This document shows, one piece after another, positions 1 to 13,879 of a DNA stretch of 64,000 nt. The notes beneath the pieces are model-generated. The model did no database searches and was not told the origin of the DNA. It saw only the letters and a list, made by a program, of their open reading frames with translations. The position numbers and the translations under genes were made by a program. Location: contig JALGPY010000001.1 in assembly GCA_023055425.1 (NCBI GenBank), forward strand, positions 115,239,057 through 115,303,056, in the 5' to 3' direction. Source of the DNA: Linanthus parryae. Its lineage: Eukaryota > Streptophyta > Magnoliopsida > Ericales > Polemoniaceae. Every line of letters begins with the position of its first letter. Position 1 is the first letter of the stretch.

Positions 1-1099
1 CAGAGTTGACTAAACAGTACAGGAAGGGTAAAATAGTAATTTAACATAAAATACCTATTAAGACTAAAATGATGTCTTGAGTTATCCACATGACTTACAT
101 GGATGATTGGTGTTATAATAACATATTATGGATAAATTTTGACCAAGTGAGCTGTCTAGGGTTCTTTAGGTAATTATAACAAACTTTAGGGGGCGTTTAT
201 GCAATTGATTCAAAATTGGGGAAATCGATTCCCTTGAACTAATTTGAGACTCGGGGGGTAATTGAGGTCAATATATTGAGCTTCCAAGGAAAACTTCAGC
301 CTTGTCTGGACTTCTTCAAATAATCTTCTGGAATGGCGAACTGATTAAAAGCTTGGGATTATAAGTAAAGTAAGGTAAAAAAAATAACTCTGTGACCCGA
401 GATTTCTTCACGAAAGATTCTCATAATGACATTCTATACCTAAAGGAGAAGCATGACCAAGGTTGAGTTCTTGGAAGTTCTAGTTCAATGGAGCGGTCCA
501 TGAGGGGTAAAAAAATAATTTTTCACATTTCCCACAGTCAAACACTCAAATCATTATGGTGGACATGATCTCATGTCTCTATAATGATTTCATAACATCA
601 GAGATCCAAATTTTCTATATCTAGATTTGATTATGACGGTTTAGACTGGTGTAGGGACTAGGATGCAAATTCGCTAAACTTTAGGGGTTAAAGTTCAGTT
701 AGCCAAAATTTGTTGATTTCAATCCAAATGATTATTTGAGAATGCTGAGAAAGGTGTGTTGCTTATTGAGGAGCATTGATTAACTTGATAAGGAATTCAG
801 GCCCATTTAGGGGCTAAATTGAAATTTAATTAATTTCAAGGACTTGAGTGTAAATAAACACTTGGGATCCAACCTTGAGCAGGTAACTCTGTGACTAAGG
901 AGACTTGTGATACTAGCCAGTTAGGGAAAACCAAGGGGTTCAGGAACAGTCAGAGACTATCTTGATAAGATTGAGACTTCAGGGGCAAAATAATCTTTCT
1001 GGGCTAAACAGCTAGCAAGATACCTGCATATGTATTTTACCTCTGTAATCAGAACATGTACCAATAGTATATGTATATTGGTATGTGTAGAGGTTTTCG
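1..1099. other. Non-coding flank, nothing recognised
   Basis: No credible reading frame on either strand. A small inverted repeat (ACCAATA ... TATTGGT, 1060-1082) lies at the right edge. The stretch may include the outer part of the LTR proposed next, but with no second copy in the window the LTR start cannot be placed. Confidence 0.4.
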
Positions 1100-1758
1100 G
1101 GTGTAGATACCCTAAACCATGATACCATCAACAAGCCACGTGTCACTTCGAATAAGGGACATGTGTGCAGCTGGTGTGCTTCGCATAGCACCGAAATACA
1201 TCATTTGCCTACGCATATGAGAAGGACTGCGAGGCAGGGTCTTCCGCGTATGCGCCTTACGCTAACAGGACTTGGGGGGTGCAAGTGGCTTGGAGGCTAG
1301 AGTACGGTCTGTCGTGTGCGAGATGCCAATTTCGCATGCGACCGTCGTATGTTATCTAGAGACCCACAAATGCACTGTCATGTACCCGAAGTCGTGGACC
1401 ATGATCCCTACATATACGGGTCGCGATCCGCTTGATTAGGCGGACGTTAAGGCCACGAGAGGTTCCATTACGTTCGTGTGTGCTGATCCACGTCCGTCTG
1501 ATTGCATGTATATAAAGGATTTGTCGCATTCATAATGAAGAAGACGCACAACAGACGAGCAATGGTGAACAGCTACAACAGCTACAACACCTCAGCTCAA
1601 CCATCATTGTCTTACCTCTGGATAACATACGTTGCCTTTCTCTTATCCCAAACCATCTGTCATCTCCGGTCCCCAAACATGCTAATCAAGTGTCATTTGT
1701 TTTGTTCTTCTACTTGCAGGAACACGGAGGAACTTCCCAGATCAATCCCTCGTCTACA
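1100..1758 (+). mobile_element. Probable 5' LTR (3' part) of a decayed Ty3/gypsy element
   Basis: This stretch ends in CA at 1758, directly before a primer-binding-site-like sequence and a degenerate gag in the same orientation. A TATA-like TATATAAA lies near 1508-1516, about 250 bp upstream of the proposed LTR end, a plausible U3/R position. The left boundary is a guess (TG at about 1100), because no partner LTR is present. Base composition is more GC-rich than the flank, as in the adjoining gag. Confidence 0.4.
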
Positions 1759-1775
1759 TTGGTGAACCCGACATG
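1759..1775 (+). other. Primer-binding-site-like sequence
   Basis: TTGGTGAACCCGACATG follows the proposed LTR end. It resembles the TTGGTGACCCCGAC-type tRNA-complementary sequence found after many plant gypsy LTRs, with one or two changes. The following gag relic supports the assignment. Confidence 0.5.
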
Positions 1776-3345
1776 AAAAACTTAGACAATTCACCAATTA
1801 CTAGTTGTCAAATATTGCAAGATGGTTCCGCCTCTTCTCCCCCCCCCAGAGTTAACGACGACAGGAATCGATCATCACCACCAATGGAGTCCCCCGAGAA
1901 CCATGCCAATCGGAACTGTTTCTCTCAATCCGAAAGCACCGACCGAAGCCTCTCACCAACCTAATCGAGAGGCTCAGCGCCACCATCCAGAACTAGGCAG
2001 CCATGATCCAAAATCAGACAGCCCAGATGACGCAGATGCAAACTTCGACGCTGAACCAGTGGTCGCACGCGATGCACATGGCAACGAGCGCATCATGAGC
2101 TCTGCTGGTCTTACGCTGCGACCCCCGTATGGTGTCCTGTTCCGACCTACGCAGGTGTACGTACCACAAATGATTGTCGTAGCGACAGGGATCCCCCTTT
2201 CCGCGGGAGCCCCCCCTCCCCCGCACTCTTCCCATCCTGTCAGTATGCCACCACCTCTGCCGATGATGACCGGAGTACTGCCAGTCTCGTATGCAGGTAC
2301 GCACACCACTTACAGCCAGAATGTGCCTTTCTCGCAGGTTCCACCCATGGGTCCCTCTCTTACTGCGACGTCCTTCGCTTCCCTGGAGTAGAGATTAGAA
2401 GCCTTCAAGGAAAACCACGGTGGAACCAGCATGCTCTACCCAGCATAGAGTGTTCCCCTTCGATCCCAGTGGAGGTCTACCTGATGCCCAATCCATTGGG
2501 ATACAAGCCACGGAAGTGCGAAAAATTTGACGAGGTTGAAGGGAATGCGCAGGAGCACATCATGCGCTTCGTAGACCTTTTGGGGCCGTACGGAGGCGAC
2601 ATGATCCTGCGGCTTCGCGAATTTTCCTGGGCTCCGCGGATTACAAATGGTACATCATGTTCAAGCCTGGATCCGTGCAAACCTGGGAGGACATGGTGAG
2701 AAAGTTCTATTCCAAATTCTTCCAAGTCCGTGAACAGTTCACCATCATCCATCTTTCCCGGATGAACTAGAGACGCGATGAAGACGGCGTTCCATTTATG
2801 AGGCTTTTCCAGCAAAATCTCTCCAATACTTGGAGGTCGCATAACAGCGCTTCGTGGAAATTTGTTTGCTGAGAATTCTACTCAAGTACAAGGAGGTGTT
2901 GATGAATCACCTGATGCCTACATTTCTCCAAGCTGTTGGAATGAACACGAAAAATCGAACCCATCATGGAGGAGAAAGGCAAGCAATACCCATCAACTAC
3001 GTCGGAATTCAAGGGAGGAAGGTTCAACTTTAGGAGAGGACGCAACGGAGAAGTCCATGCTGTATCAGGAGCACCAAAGTTCCAGAGGAGGGTGTACAAA
3101 CCACTCCCTCCCCTTTCGTGTCTTTTGTTGGAAGTTATAAAACTCTGCAAAGCATGGAGGAGGGATGGTATTCTCCCCAAACTACAAGAACCGCCGACGG
3201 GAGAACAGCTACGAGATCCCAAGTGGTGCGAATGCCATGGCGAGATCTCGCATCCAACCACGGAGTGCAGAAAGCTAGATACCTCATCAACTATGAAAGA
3301 TCAAATCAACAAGAATTGGCGTTTCCCTCCATAAAGTTGAGTTTA
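1776..3345 (+). pseudogene. Degenerate Ty3/gypsy gag
   Basis: Fragments of one gag polyprotein lie in successive + frames. They are a proline-rich N-terminal part (1822-2391, ended by a stop), then a capsid-like block near 2520-2760 (FVDLLGPYGGD, WEDMVRKFYSKFF after frame changes), then a basic segment and a zinc-knuckle-like block with WCECHGEISHPTTECRKL near 3220-3290. The capsid block matches the Retrotrans_gag pattern in which a helix with a W-x-x-M/L-x-x-x-F-x-x-x-F core is followed by a cysteine motif. Several stops and frameshifts separate the pieces, so no protein can be made. Protease, reverse transcriptase and integrase do not follow, and the element is truncated at about 3345. Strand and order agree with the upstream PBS and LTR. 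The family is supported; the lineage within Ty3/gypsy is not resolved. Confidence 0.7.
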
Positions 3346-5775
3346 ATTAGATAGGTGTTTCCCTCCAAAAAGTCGAGATGAAAGACAATGATGAGCCATT
3401 CGAGATTAATCAGATAGGTGTTGTTTTCCAAAAAGTATGAACTAAAAGATCATAGTCATCGAATCCATAAAAATGTCTTGAGACATCCTAGTGAGTTGAT
3501 TTGGTCATCATCTTTTTTCTTACACTAAGTCATTAAAAATTGGTTCAGTTAAAGTAAATCAGAAATAAGATATTGTCTATATTTTAAAAAATATCTATCT
3601 TATCTCATTAATTATTTGATGTAATATTCGTTATTCTATTAACATAAATTGAAAGTACATTCGTATTTATTTATAATCCCAATTTATTTCAAAAAGTTAA
3701 TTCGAATAATATTATTTCTAAGTGTCCTACGGGCGCGTGTCATTTTCTACTTATTTTACGGTTGGAACTAATGTTGGCCTTTGATAAAAAATGTAGGGAT
3801 TATGTAATGGAGGGATTATGTAATGGGATCCTTATTCGATTTTAAATTTTGGATTTTCAGGTCATGGCAAAAAATAATTTTAGAAATTGAAGTATTTTAG
3901 TGTAACTTTCTGTTCACCAATTATTCAGTAGACTTTTTAAATTTTCTGCTGGTACCTACATTTCAAAATTTTAGAACATAGGTCGCTCTCCTAGCTGAAC
4001 GAACAGTTCGATTCCATCGACTAAAAATGGCGGGTTCAGTTATGGCAGCAATCAATTCTAAGAAAAAAACAAAAACAATGTTATACCCCAATCTGGAAGT
4101 GAAATAAATTTTGCAGAGGAGAGGGCGATTGGTAGAGCTGCATTTGTTGACGGAGTGCCAGAACGAAACTTTTTGGGCTGGCCTTCCTGGAGAAGAGAGC
4201 AGGGAATTTCAGAATTTGGTTCCCCAAAGCTGAGAGAGAGAGGAGTACTACCGGAGATAATCACCGTCTCTCAATCGCCCGAAAAAACGTGAAGATCCTG
4301 TTTGGAGACACAGACGGAAGAAGCAGAGGCCGAAGACGCTGAGAGAAACAGAAGAAATCACAGACACAATTACAGATCAACAGTCAATCTCTTACAACCA
4401 GATGAGAGAGATGAACGGTTAGATGTTTCTGAAAGTTCGTTGGAAACGGTAAAATACATTTTCACCCCCCTGTAGTTTTACTAAATTACATTTTTCTCCT
4501 CTTTAGTTGGGAAAATGATGCTTTCACCTTTCAGTGTACTTAATTTCAGGAAAGTTAGCCCTCTCTTATTGTAACACCGTTAGTTTGGAGCTAGGTCTGT
4601 CACTAAAATAGTAGTTTTGGAATCAATTTGTCCCTATCTTAAGCCAAAAAAAAATGTTTTCTCCCCAAAAGAAGAACAAAGTGTTATATCTTCTCCTGTT
4701 CGATTTAATACAGGCAGAAGTAAAATAGTACTATTATTCATGTGATTGTAATAATATGAATGAAGAACATGAAATTCAACATAAAACTGATAAAAGAGTG
4801 ATTCTCAACTTTGAATCCATACATACATACATACATGCAGACACACACACACAACTGGATATAAACTTTGAATCCATCTTTGATTAAGCTAGTAGAACAG
4901 CTGCTTATAGCATAATACATGTCCCAAGAAACTACCCATTTCTTAAATTCCATATCAGTTCAGTAGGGAATTTGAATTTTTTTTTCTTCCAGAAATCTCA
5001 TCTGAATTTTGTTGCCAAATAATTAATTAAGATGCATCCAGATACAGACAGAGTAGGCTTAAGTAATCTACATCATAGATACTTAACAAAGTATGACGCT
5101 AGACAATTCTTGACAAATCATATTTGCATCCGATTTTGTATAACCCCTCTTTGTGGTTATATGCTGAGAAGCTCACTCAGTGTTACCATTCTGCAGTAGC
5201 CTTCCACGATAAGTCTCAGAAACTCAAGTAGCTAAATATATATATCGACGAGAAGCAGAAACACATTCTCTGCACATAACTATTCATTCTTACTTTGGTA
5301 CACACATTCCTACATATAACAACAATCACTAAGACATTCTACTCCAATATGTTGCTCTATGTGCTAACTAACAGATGCTACCCTCTCAATTGTTGGATAA
5401 GCGACAATTCACACCCACAACCTTATCAGTAAACAGAATATGCGATTTCCTCAGGTTGAAGCTCACTCATTCACCGTTCTGCAGTACCTAGCGTCGCAAA
5501 AAAAATCCATTTCACGCTTGTACTAATTAGTCCAAGCTAGAAATAACGTCTTGGTATGCACTGTGACTGTAACATGTCTTCCTTACAAAACCGTTGACAA
5601 TCGCTTTGTAAACATACTCAAACTTATCTTAAAGGCAATGCATGTCAAACAACCTGATACAACTACCTCAGGTTGGAGTATGTATGTAGAAAAACCATCT
5701 ACCGTTACAAACCTCACTTGTAACACACCAGACAATAAGCTTCACTACAAGGACCTTCCATCGAATGATCAGTAT
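3346..5775. other. Intergenic, no gene recognised
   Basis: AT-rich sequence with only short random frames. Short simple repeats (CATA)n and (CA)n lie at 4820-4853. A minus-strand frame at 4058-4264 has no family resemblance and was not accepted. Near 5776-5800 a run of TATATAT-like sequence could be the promoter of the following gene. Confidence 0.5.
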
Positions 5776-5797
5776 ATCATATATATGTATATGTCTA
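5776..5797 (+). promoter_or_regulatory. Possible TATA region of the pectinesterase-like gene
   Basis: ATCATATATATGTATATG lies about 75-95 bp upstream of the chosen ATG at 5872. This is a plausible core promoter if the transcript has a short 5' UTR. However, TTTCAG just before the ATG (ending at 5866) could instead be the acceptor of a 5'-UTR intron, which would move the real promoter further upstream. Confidence 0.25.
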
Positions 5798-5871
5798 TTT
5801 AGACTTCTGATTTGTATCATTTCTTCATCTTTTAAACATTATTGATTGATGTTTTTCTCGTTTCAGGTGAT

Positions 5872-7058
5872 ATGGATATCCAAGATCCCCGACCTCAGCC
5901 CCCAAGATATCTCTCTCTCGCGTGGGTATATGTTTTCATCATATGTTTGATTGGGTGTGCTTTCTTGTTTGGCTTTTGGATCACATACTACCATGATCAT
6001 CATCGCCACCATGCACATCAAAGTCCCGGCCAGAGGGATTCCAAGTTCTGTACCCCAGACTTCACCGTCTCTTTGAATGGGGATGGTAATTTCTCATCTG
6101 TATCTCTAGCAATCGCCACTGCCCCAGATTATGGTAGATCCAGATTTTGCATCTATGTCAAAGCAGGGCGATATTTCGAAACAGAAACCATCGTGGTTGG
6201 GCTAAAGAAGACCAATGTGGTACTCTTCGGCGATGGGATTGGTAAAACTGTTATTGCATCGAATAACAGTTGTGACTCTGATTGGTGCAAGTACAAAAAA
6301 TCTACTCTCTGTAAGTTCCCGAATTGACATCCATGTTTTTATCCAAATAAACTGAGTGTTTCTTCTATTAATGCAAGAAGACAATTCAATTTACAGGGAT
6401 TTTGGGTCAGCACTTTACAGCAGTGGATTTGACAGTAGAAAATGGCGAAAAGAATGCCAAAGTGGACGCAGTGGCGGTTCTAAACATGGCAGATCAGTCA
6501 ATATTTCTGCGTTGCGGCTTCAATAGCTTCCACACCACCATCAATGCTTATAGCGGTAGACAACTTTACCGCGAATGCCATATTGAAGGGGGTGGCCAAC
6601 TTGTTTATACTGCAGATATTGGGGCGCGCGCAATTTTCCAAAAATGCTCAATTAAACTTTCTGCTACCTCATCAGTAGAGAGGCAGTTTGTAGTTGCCAC
6701 ACAAGGGAGGGAGGAAGAAACTGAACTTGGATGTCTAGTGTTTCATTTGTCCAAGGTTTTCATGGAAGCTGGGAATGTAACCAATGAACCTTTGCTGGGT
6801 GTGGCTATAGCAGCCTACGCCCAGATCGTGTACATGCAGTGCGAGTTAAACCTTCGAGCTCACTGGTCATTTGGTACTTTCAAGCCAGCTTCTGTTCTCT
6901 TTGGTGTATACGACAACAGCAGGGTAGCTTCTTCGTATAACACAACAGAAGTGAAGGTTTTGGACAGAGCAAATGCATCTGAATTTTCTGTACGGAAACT
7001 CTTTGGAGAGACATTTTTGTTGCCCTTGGATGTCCCTTGCAATTTAGATTTGCTTTGA
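5872..7058 (+). CDS. Membrane-anchored pectinesterase-like protein lacking the catalytic residues (2 exons)
   Basis: Exons are 5872-6310 and 6397-7058, joined in phase, giving 366 aa. A short N-terminal arm precedes one hydrophobic segment (about residues 15-39), then a His-rich linker (41-49), then the pectinesterase beta-helix (PF01095 type) with GRYFETETI, the DAVAVLNMADQSIF block and AYSGRQLYREC. There is no inhibitor-type pro-region. The family's catalytic set is replaced: the Q of QAVAL is D170, QD of QDTL is H192-T193, D of DFIFG aligns with Q214, and R of GRPW is V (LLGVAI). Known pectinesterases demethylate cell-wall homogalacturonan; this product is probably a type II membrane or secretory-pathway pseudoenzyme, possibly pectin-binding. 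The ATG is chosen because the upstream in-frame sequence looks like an intron end (TTTCAG). The reading frame is otherwise undamaged, which argues for selection or recent silencing. The family call is firm; the role is not known. Confidence 0.85.
6311..6396 (+). other. Intron of the pectinesterase-like gene
   Basis: GTAAGT donor at 6311 and TTTACAG acceptor ending at 6396; 86 nt, AT-rich. Removing it joins exon phase 1 to the continuing beta-helix (a W codon spans the junction) and removes an in-frame stop just after the donor. Confidence 0.85.
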
Positions 7059-9262
<2,204 letters not shown>

Positions 9263-10392
9263 GATTGACCAAAGGGGGCGATTAGCAATGTCCCCTAAAC
9301 TTTTAGCATTGTGAACATTTTTCGTTCTAGATTGACATGGTTTGCTTGATTGACTTCAAAGAATGGTCAATGTAATTCAACACTTTATTTTTATTAATTT
9401 TGAAAGTGGTTCAAGAATAATAGCATTCCTCTTGCAAATTAAAAGAAAAACCACATTTTTCAGTTGAGGTGTTTGACCCAAATTTTAAATTACCATAACA
9501 TTCCCAGCCCAGGCTTGTTAACAGTAAAATTTATGTACTACTCTGCCTTGGAATCTCAATATTCTTTTCCATTCTTGGACGGTGAATCTAATAAACCAAT
9601 AGATTGAGCTCTTTTCCGTGGAAACTGCCAACAAAATTGTTGCCAAAGAAGAAGCCACATTGAAATCACTCATTTACCACCCTCCTAGCGCTGGCTATGC
9701 TGAAATCACTCAATGTCTAAGACCCCCCGTGTAATTTTCTTGGAAAATTATTTACCACGATAAGTCCTATTTCTTATCTGTCAATAGATACATGACAGGG
9801 TTCCAACTTCGAATTCCTTGGCTAAGAAGAATCTTTGTCGAAATGATACGTGTGTTCTATGTGGCTCAGCTAGTGAATCTACCCCACTTGTTCTTTTACT
9901 GTCATCTAGTCAATAATAAAGCTTTGGAGACCTCTTGTTCTTAACACAAACTTTTTTTGCTGTGAACTGGTGGCCTGGCTGTTTGCCTGTTTGTTTTTGG
10001 CGTTGCTCTCCTCCTTCAGAGTTAAGGAGTTGAGTTTTGTACCTCTAGAGTCTTTTGGTGTTTTTCTTTGATGACGTGAACTTCTTGCTTCAGATGCCCA
10101 TGTTTAGATTCAAATAATCAAGTTTTGATGACTAGTATGCTTGATGTTGTGTCTTTTGGATGTTCTTAACCAGGACACTTTGTATCATAATCTGTTTTCT
10201 TTAATATGATCTCTTTTTATGTCAAAAAAGAACAAGGATGTCAGAAAGTCTCAAATCTCATTAGAAATATAGCTAGTACAAATTCTAAGAATCTTTGCAT
10301 AAAAGAAATTGCGAGAATCTTGCTCAATTTCCGGAGAGAGGCCCACATGATGTAGATAAGTGCAACCCAAGCCCAAACCATTAACTTAAGAT
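9263..10392. other. Intergenic, no gene recognised
   Basis: Low-complexity, AT-rich spacer without supported coding or RNA features. Confidence 0.45.
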
Positions 10393-10670
10393 ATCTAATG
10401 AGCTACTTTGTTTGCTTGCCTAGGTACACACATAAATTTCGATGAAGCAAACCCAGCCAGAAGCATTTCACCTCTGTGATTAAGAGCCTTTCTCAGCCAA
10501 GGTATGTCCCAGGCCTTTCTAATTGCTTGAGTGATAGCTTCACCACCAGGGTCAAACAAATCATTGATAGCATCAGGGTCAAAAAACATATTGTTATAGA
10601 AATGAGAGTCCCAGCCATCTCCAAATTGCATCACAAAGGGCTAAAGCTTCCTCCTCTATTGGAGTCTGGC
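10393..10670 (-). pseudogene. Relic of an RNase H domain (non-LTR retrotransposon / RVT_3 type)
   Basis: Minus-strand pieces resemble the RNase H-like domain (PF13456) at the end of plant LINE polyproteins and in related host genes. An EEEALALCDAIW block (about 10669-10631) matches the 'AEALAL..A' helix. A C-terminal SSKFMCVPRQANKVAH (about 10440-10396) matches the '..F.F.PR.AN.VAH' signature. The two blocks are in different frames and the middle has no recognisable catalytic Asp, so it is a pseudogene fragment about 90 codons long. No reverse transcriptase lies upstream within the window. Confidence 0.65.
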
Positions 10671-12659
10671 ACTTGAATTGAGAAGAGTAGACCTAAATGG
10701 CCTTAACTCGATCATCTCGAAGCACACCACTCGTGTAGGATTTCTATTTCTGAGAATCAAGTTCACAATCTCTAGTGAAATTTACCATCCATTGAAGGAT
10801 ATGGGTGCCAATGGTACTCCTTATTTGGAGCATTGGTGGTACTCATTATTTGGAGCATTGGTTCCTAGTAACTTCAATTGCACTGTCAATAATTTTGCAT
10901 GAGTCAGTTGAATCTTTATCAACAGTGTTTAATGTTTATGACCACAGGTGCTACGCCCTCGTAACATTCTATCCTGTACGAAGATCCTTGCTCTCAAGAA
11001 TCTGGGGAACCTACCCTCCTGCAAACGTACCGCAGGAGGATACATTTCAAGCCCTCTAAACCAAACACTACTGTGTTGAGAGAATTCCTTTTACGCACTT
11101 GGATTGTTTAAGCCAGCAACAACAAAAAAACACAAAACTCGAGACTATTTATTTGTCAAATTGTGATAGCATTTACCATGAGGATACATTTCCTCCAAGA
11201 TTCTCCAATTGATTATGAATCACTGAACATCCAATCGCAATAACTGGTGGCATGGAAGTAAATAACTTGTCTTGCAAGCTCTGAATACTGTCGAACTTAC
11301 TTTCGGCTTCCAACTCGAGTGCTTGAACTTTTTGAGATCACTTCAAAGAGGACATCGACCTCATTCTCTTCAATGTTGATCTCAGGGAGCACAACATACG
11401 CATAATAACCCGAGTACTTGCCAAGTTCCCTAAACACTGGTCCGATGATTATATAGTATCAGCTTCTTCCTTTCTGGTGTTCTATTAGATTGCAAAATAG
11501 AATTAGCTTCCTCGCCACTACTAATCATAAAAAGATCATATTCTTGATTCATTATCTCCTCGCATCTATCTGCTCATTTCACTAAAACAATACTTATATG
11601 TTTCACCGAATAACAATACATTATGTTCATGGTATGCTGTGACTTTTCTGTGTGGCTAAGCACTGCAAGTAGGTTTCCACGAACTTTGTTTTCAATTGCA
11701 AATGATCTTTGCCATTGTTTATCATTGTGGTGACTTCTCACATCCCTGTCAGCTCTTTAATAAAATCAGATGTCTGGTTCTCTAATTTCCTTCTTCAATG
11801 GCAGAACAATGCCTCATCAGGTCCGCTATATGATCTCCATTTTCCGTAGGAACTGCTAAAGTGGTAGAGGCTACTTTACCAAAAGTCACTAAAATGGACC
11901 TTACCAAAAATCATTAAGAGCACGAGGACTTCGCTCTATCCAATCCCATATCCCCTTTTGCACCAAATATCACTTCCGGGAACGGAATGATATATGTACC
12001 ACAACAAGATTAATGATTCCTTATGAAAATAAACCAAACATGTATCATGTATGGGCTTCCATAAATGTTGTGTGCTGGAATTGTGTGACCTTCTTGAAGG
12101 CTGCATCTGAAAGCGGATTCTATAGAATCGAGACTATCAAGTATTTTAGACCCTTTTAGCTTAACATCCATTGCAAAATAGTAACTTTCATGTGATAGGT
12201 AATTTACGCTTGTCGGGCAGCTGCTTACCCATTTCCTTTGAGCAGTCTCACACAGAGGCATGGTTGCTGTTAGAGACTTGTGATATCATGAATATGGTAA
12301 TATTTTCATCGGTCCTCTTGTGTGCCAGCCTCTCTTTCCACTCGTAGCCATCAACTTCCTTGTACCTGAAACGTAGGATTGCAATCTGCAGAAGGCTGCA
12401 AGCCAGGTTTGAAAAAGAATTTTAAAAATGTTGATTTCCTACTGACGTTTCAAAGGTCTTTTTGCTTGATGTGTACGCTATTTTTGACGCAACTGAAAGT
12501 TGTAAATTATCTAACAAATGCATAAATTTGCTTTAAACAGTCTCATGCAGAGGCATGGCGCATGGCACTCATATTTTTTCTGTCTCCGTATAATATCTGT
12601 ATTTTTGTGGTTCTAACTACTTGCTCTTTCTTTTTCTTTTTCTCATCCGTAGAATGACC
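10671..12659. other. Intergenic with possible unidentified minus-strand coding relic
   Basis: Minus-strand fragments read like decayed protein (GKYSGYYAYVVLPEINIEEN near 11430-11360; YYFAMDVKLKGSKILDSLDS near 12185-12125) but are separated by many stops, and I do not recognise a family. A 50-bp stretch near 10810-10865 contains two similar copies of a TTATTTGGAGCATTGG motif. No intact gene is supported. Confidence 0.3.
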
Positions 12660-13300
12660 AATAAACAGATTGTTATGACAAAATATCGAGCAAGAACGAA
12701 TAAACGAAAGAAAACAAGATCAAGAACACATAAATATAACGTGGTTCACTAACAAGATTGTTAGCTACTTCCACGAACCCGAAAACTCGATTTATTACTG
12801 ATGAGAGAACCCAATTACAACCCACACACTTTCATACAAGTTTACTCAAGACCTAGGACCCTTATATAGACCTGGGAAACGAAAATGTGTTGCCCAAGAG
12901 ACCTGGAAACTTCCAAACGAACAAGGAAATAACCCAAAAATTCCCCATCCCCGACCTGGTCGTACGACCAACAGAGAATTTTGCTGTCGCTGATTCGTTT
13001 CCTTGTATCCCACTTTGTCTTGTTCCTTCGTTGCTCGCCGAATTGCTTAACGTTTAAGTTATCCATATAAATCTCCACATTAACTCAAATCGTCCCAGCA
13101 ACTTGAATTAGAATTGATGCTTCTCTCCAGAATCTGAATTCGTCTCAAAGAACCAAAACGAGCAAGCATCCGCGATGAGCCGGATGTTTTTCCAACTCCA
13201 ACGGGGTTCCTGCAACGATTGCGCCAGATTCGCGGATACACAACGATTACGCCAGATCCGCGTACACACTTCCAAAAACATATATAAGTGCTCTACCTTG
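12660..13300 (-). mobile_element. LTR-like relic, minus orientation
   Basis: The + strand has AACGTGGTTCACT and an AGAACACATAAATA run, patterns common at the U5 end of plant copia or TRIM LTRs. Reading on the minus strand, TATATAAG near 12858-12865 looks like a TATA box. A perfect palindrome TGGTCGTACGACCA lies at about 12957-12970 and resembles the GTCGTGCGAC repeats of the Athila-like LTRs further right. No partner LTR, PBS or polypurine tract was found, so element type and boundaries are uncertain. Confidence 0.35.
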
Positions 13301-13742
13301 AACCAGACTCGAATACATTCACTAATATGGGACCGAAATTATTCATGATGTGCTCCGAACAAGAGGCGGACGGATGCACTACGTCATGTGCCAGGAGTAA
13401 TGCTAGACCAGATGCAACATGACTACTGCTAGAACCGACTGTCGTGCCAAGACACGCCAAAACTACCTCGGCTGCGCCAGAAAACCCGATGCAACATAGA
13501 CTTTGAAAACGGTATGAAGGGACCATTAGAGTTCTCACTCGTTGGGGAATATCCACTATGGGATATAACTATTGTCGAGATGAATCCGTCAACTTCATTC
13601 AAAAATATTCAAACAGTAATGTACAACGGCTCTGATGTGGATGGGAATGGATTCAACCCCCGTGTTTTGTAGCGCTATTTCATAACAATCCAGATTACAT
13701 CTCCATCTCTAGGTCTAATAATTCATTTTTCGTATAACATGC

Positions 13743-13808
13743 TTGTTAGACACAGATTTTTAAGAAGCTTTAATTTATAAGCTTTTGGTTTAAAAATCTG
13801 TGTAACAA
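13743..13808. mobile_element. 66-bp inverted-repeat element (hairpin, mini-MITE)
   Basis: TTGTTA-g-ACACAGATTTTTAA at the left is the inverse of TTTAAAAATCTGTGTAACAA at the right, with an inner AAGCTT pair around an 8-bp AT loop. Nearly the whole 66 bp can fold on itself. This is the structure of a very short foldback/MITE; no clear target-site duplication was found. Confidence 0.55.
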
Positions 13809-13879
13809 ATATTTTTTGTTTTGAGTGGATCCTAACTTCCTAAGTTTTACCTTATCTAAAAGAACCCCTGATTAATGAA

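Noticed and set aside
4058..4264. 68-codon minus-strand open frame
   Set aside because: No domain, signal or splice context; the opposite strand is equally open there. Not enough to call a gene.
5551..5802. 83-codon frame upstream of the pectinesterase-like gene as an extra exon
   Set aside because: No similarity to the pectinesterase pro-region, and its end has no convincing splice donor in frame with the gene.
13293..13556. 87-codon minus-strand frame
   Set aside because: No domain; lies beside an LTR relic and shows no codon bias or splice context.
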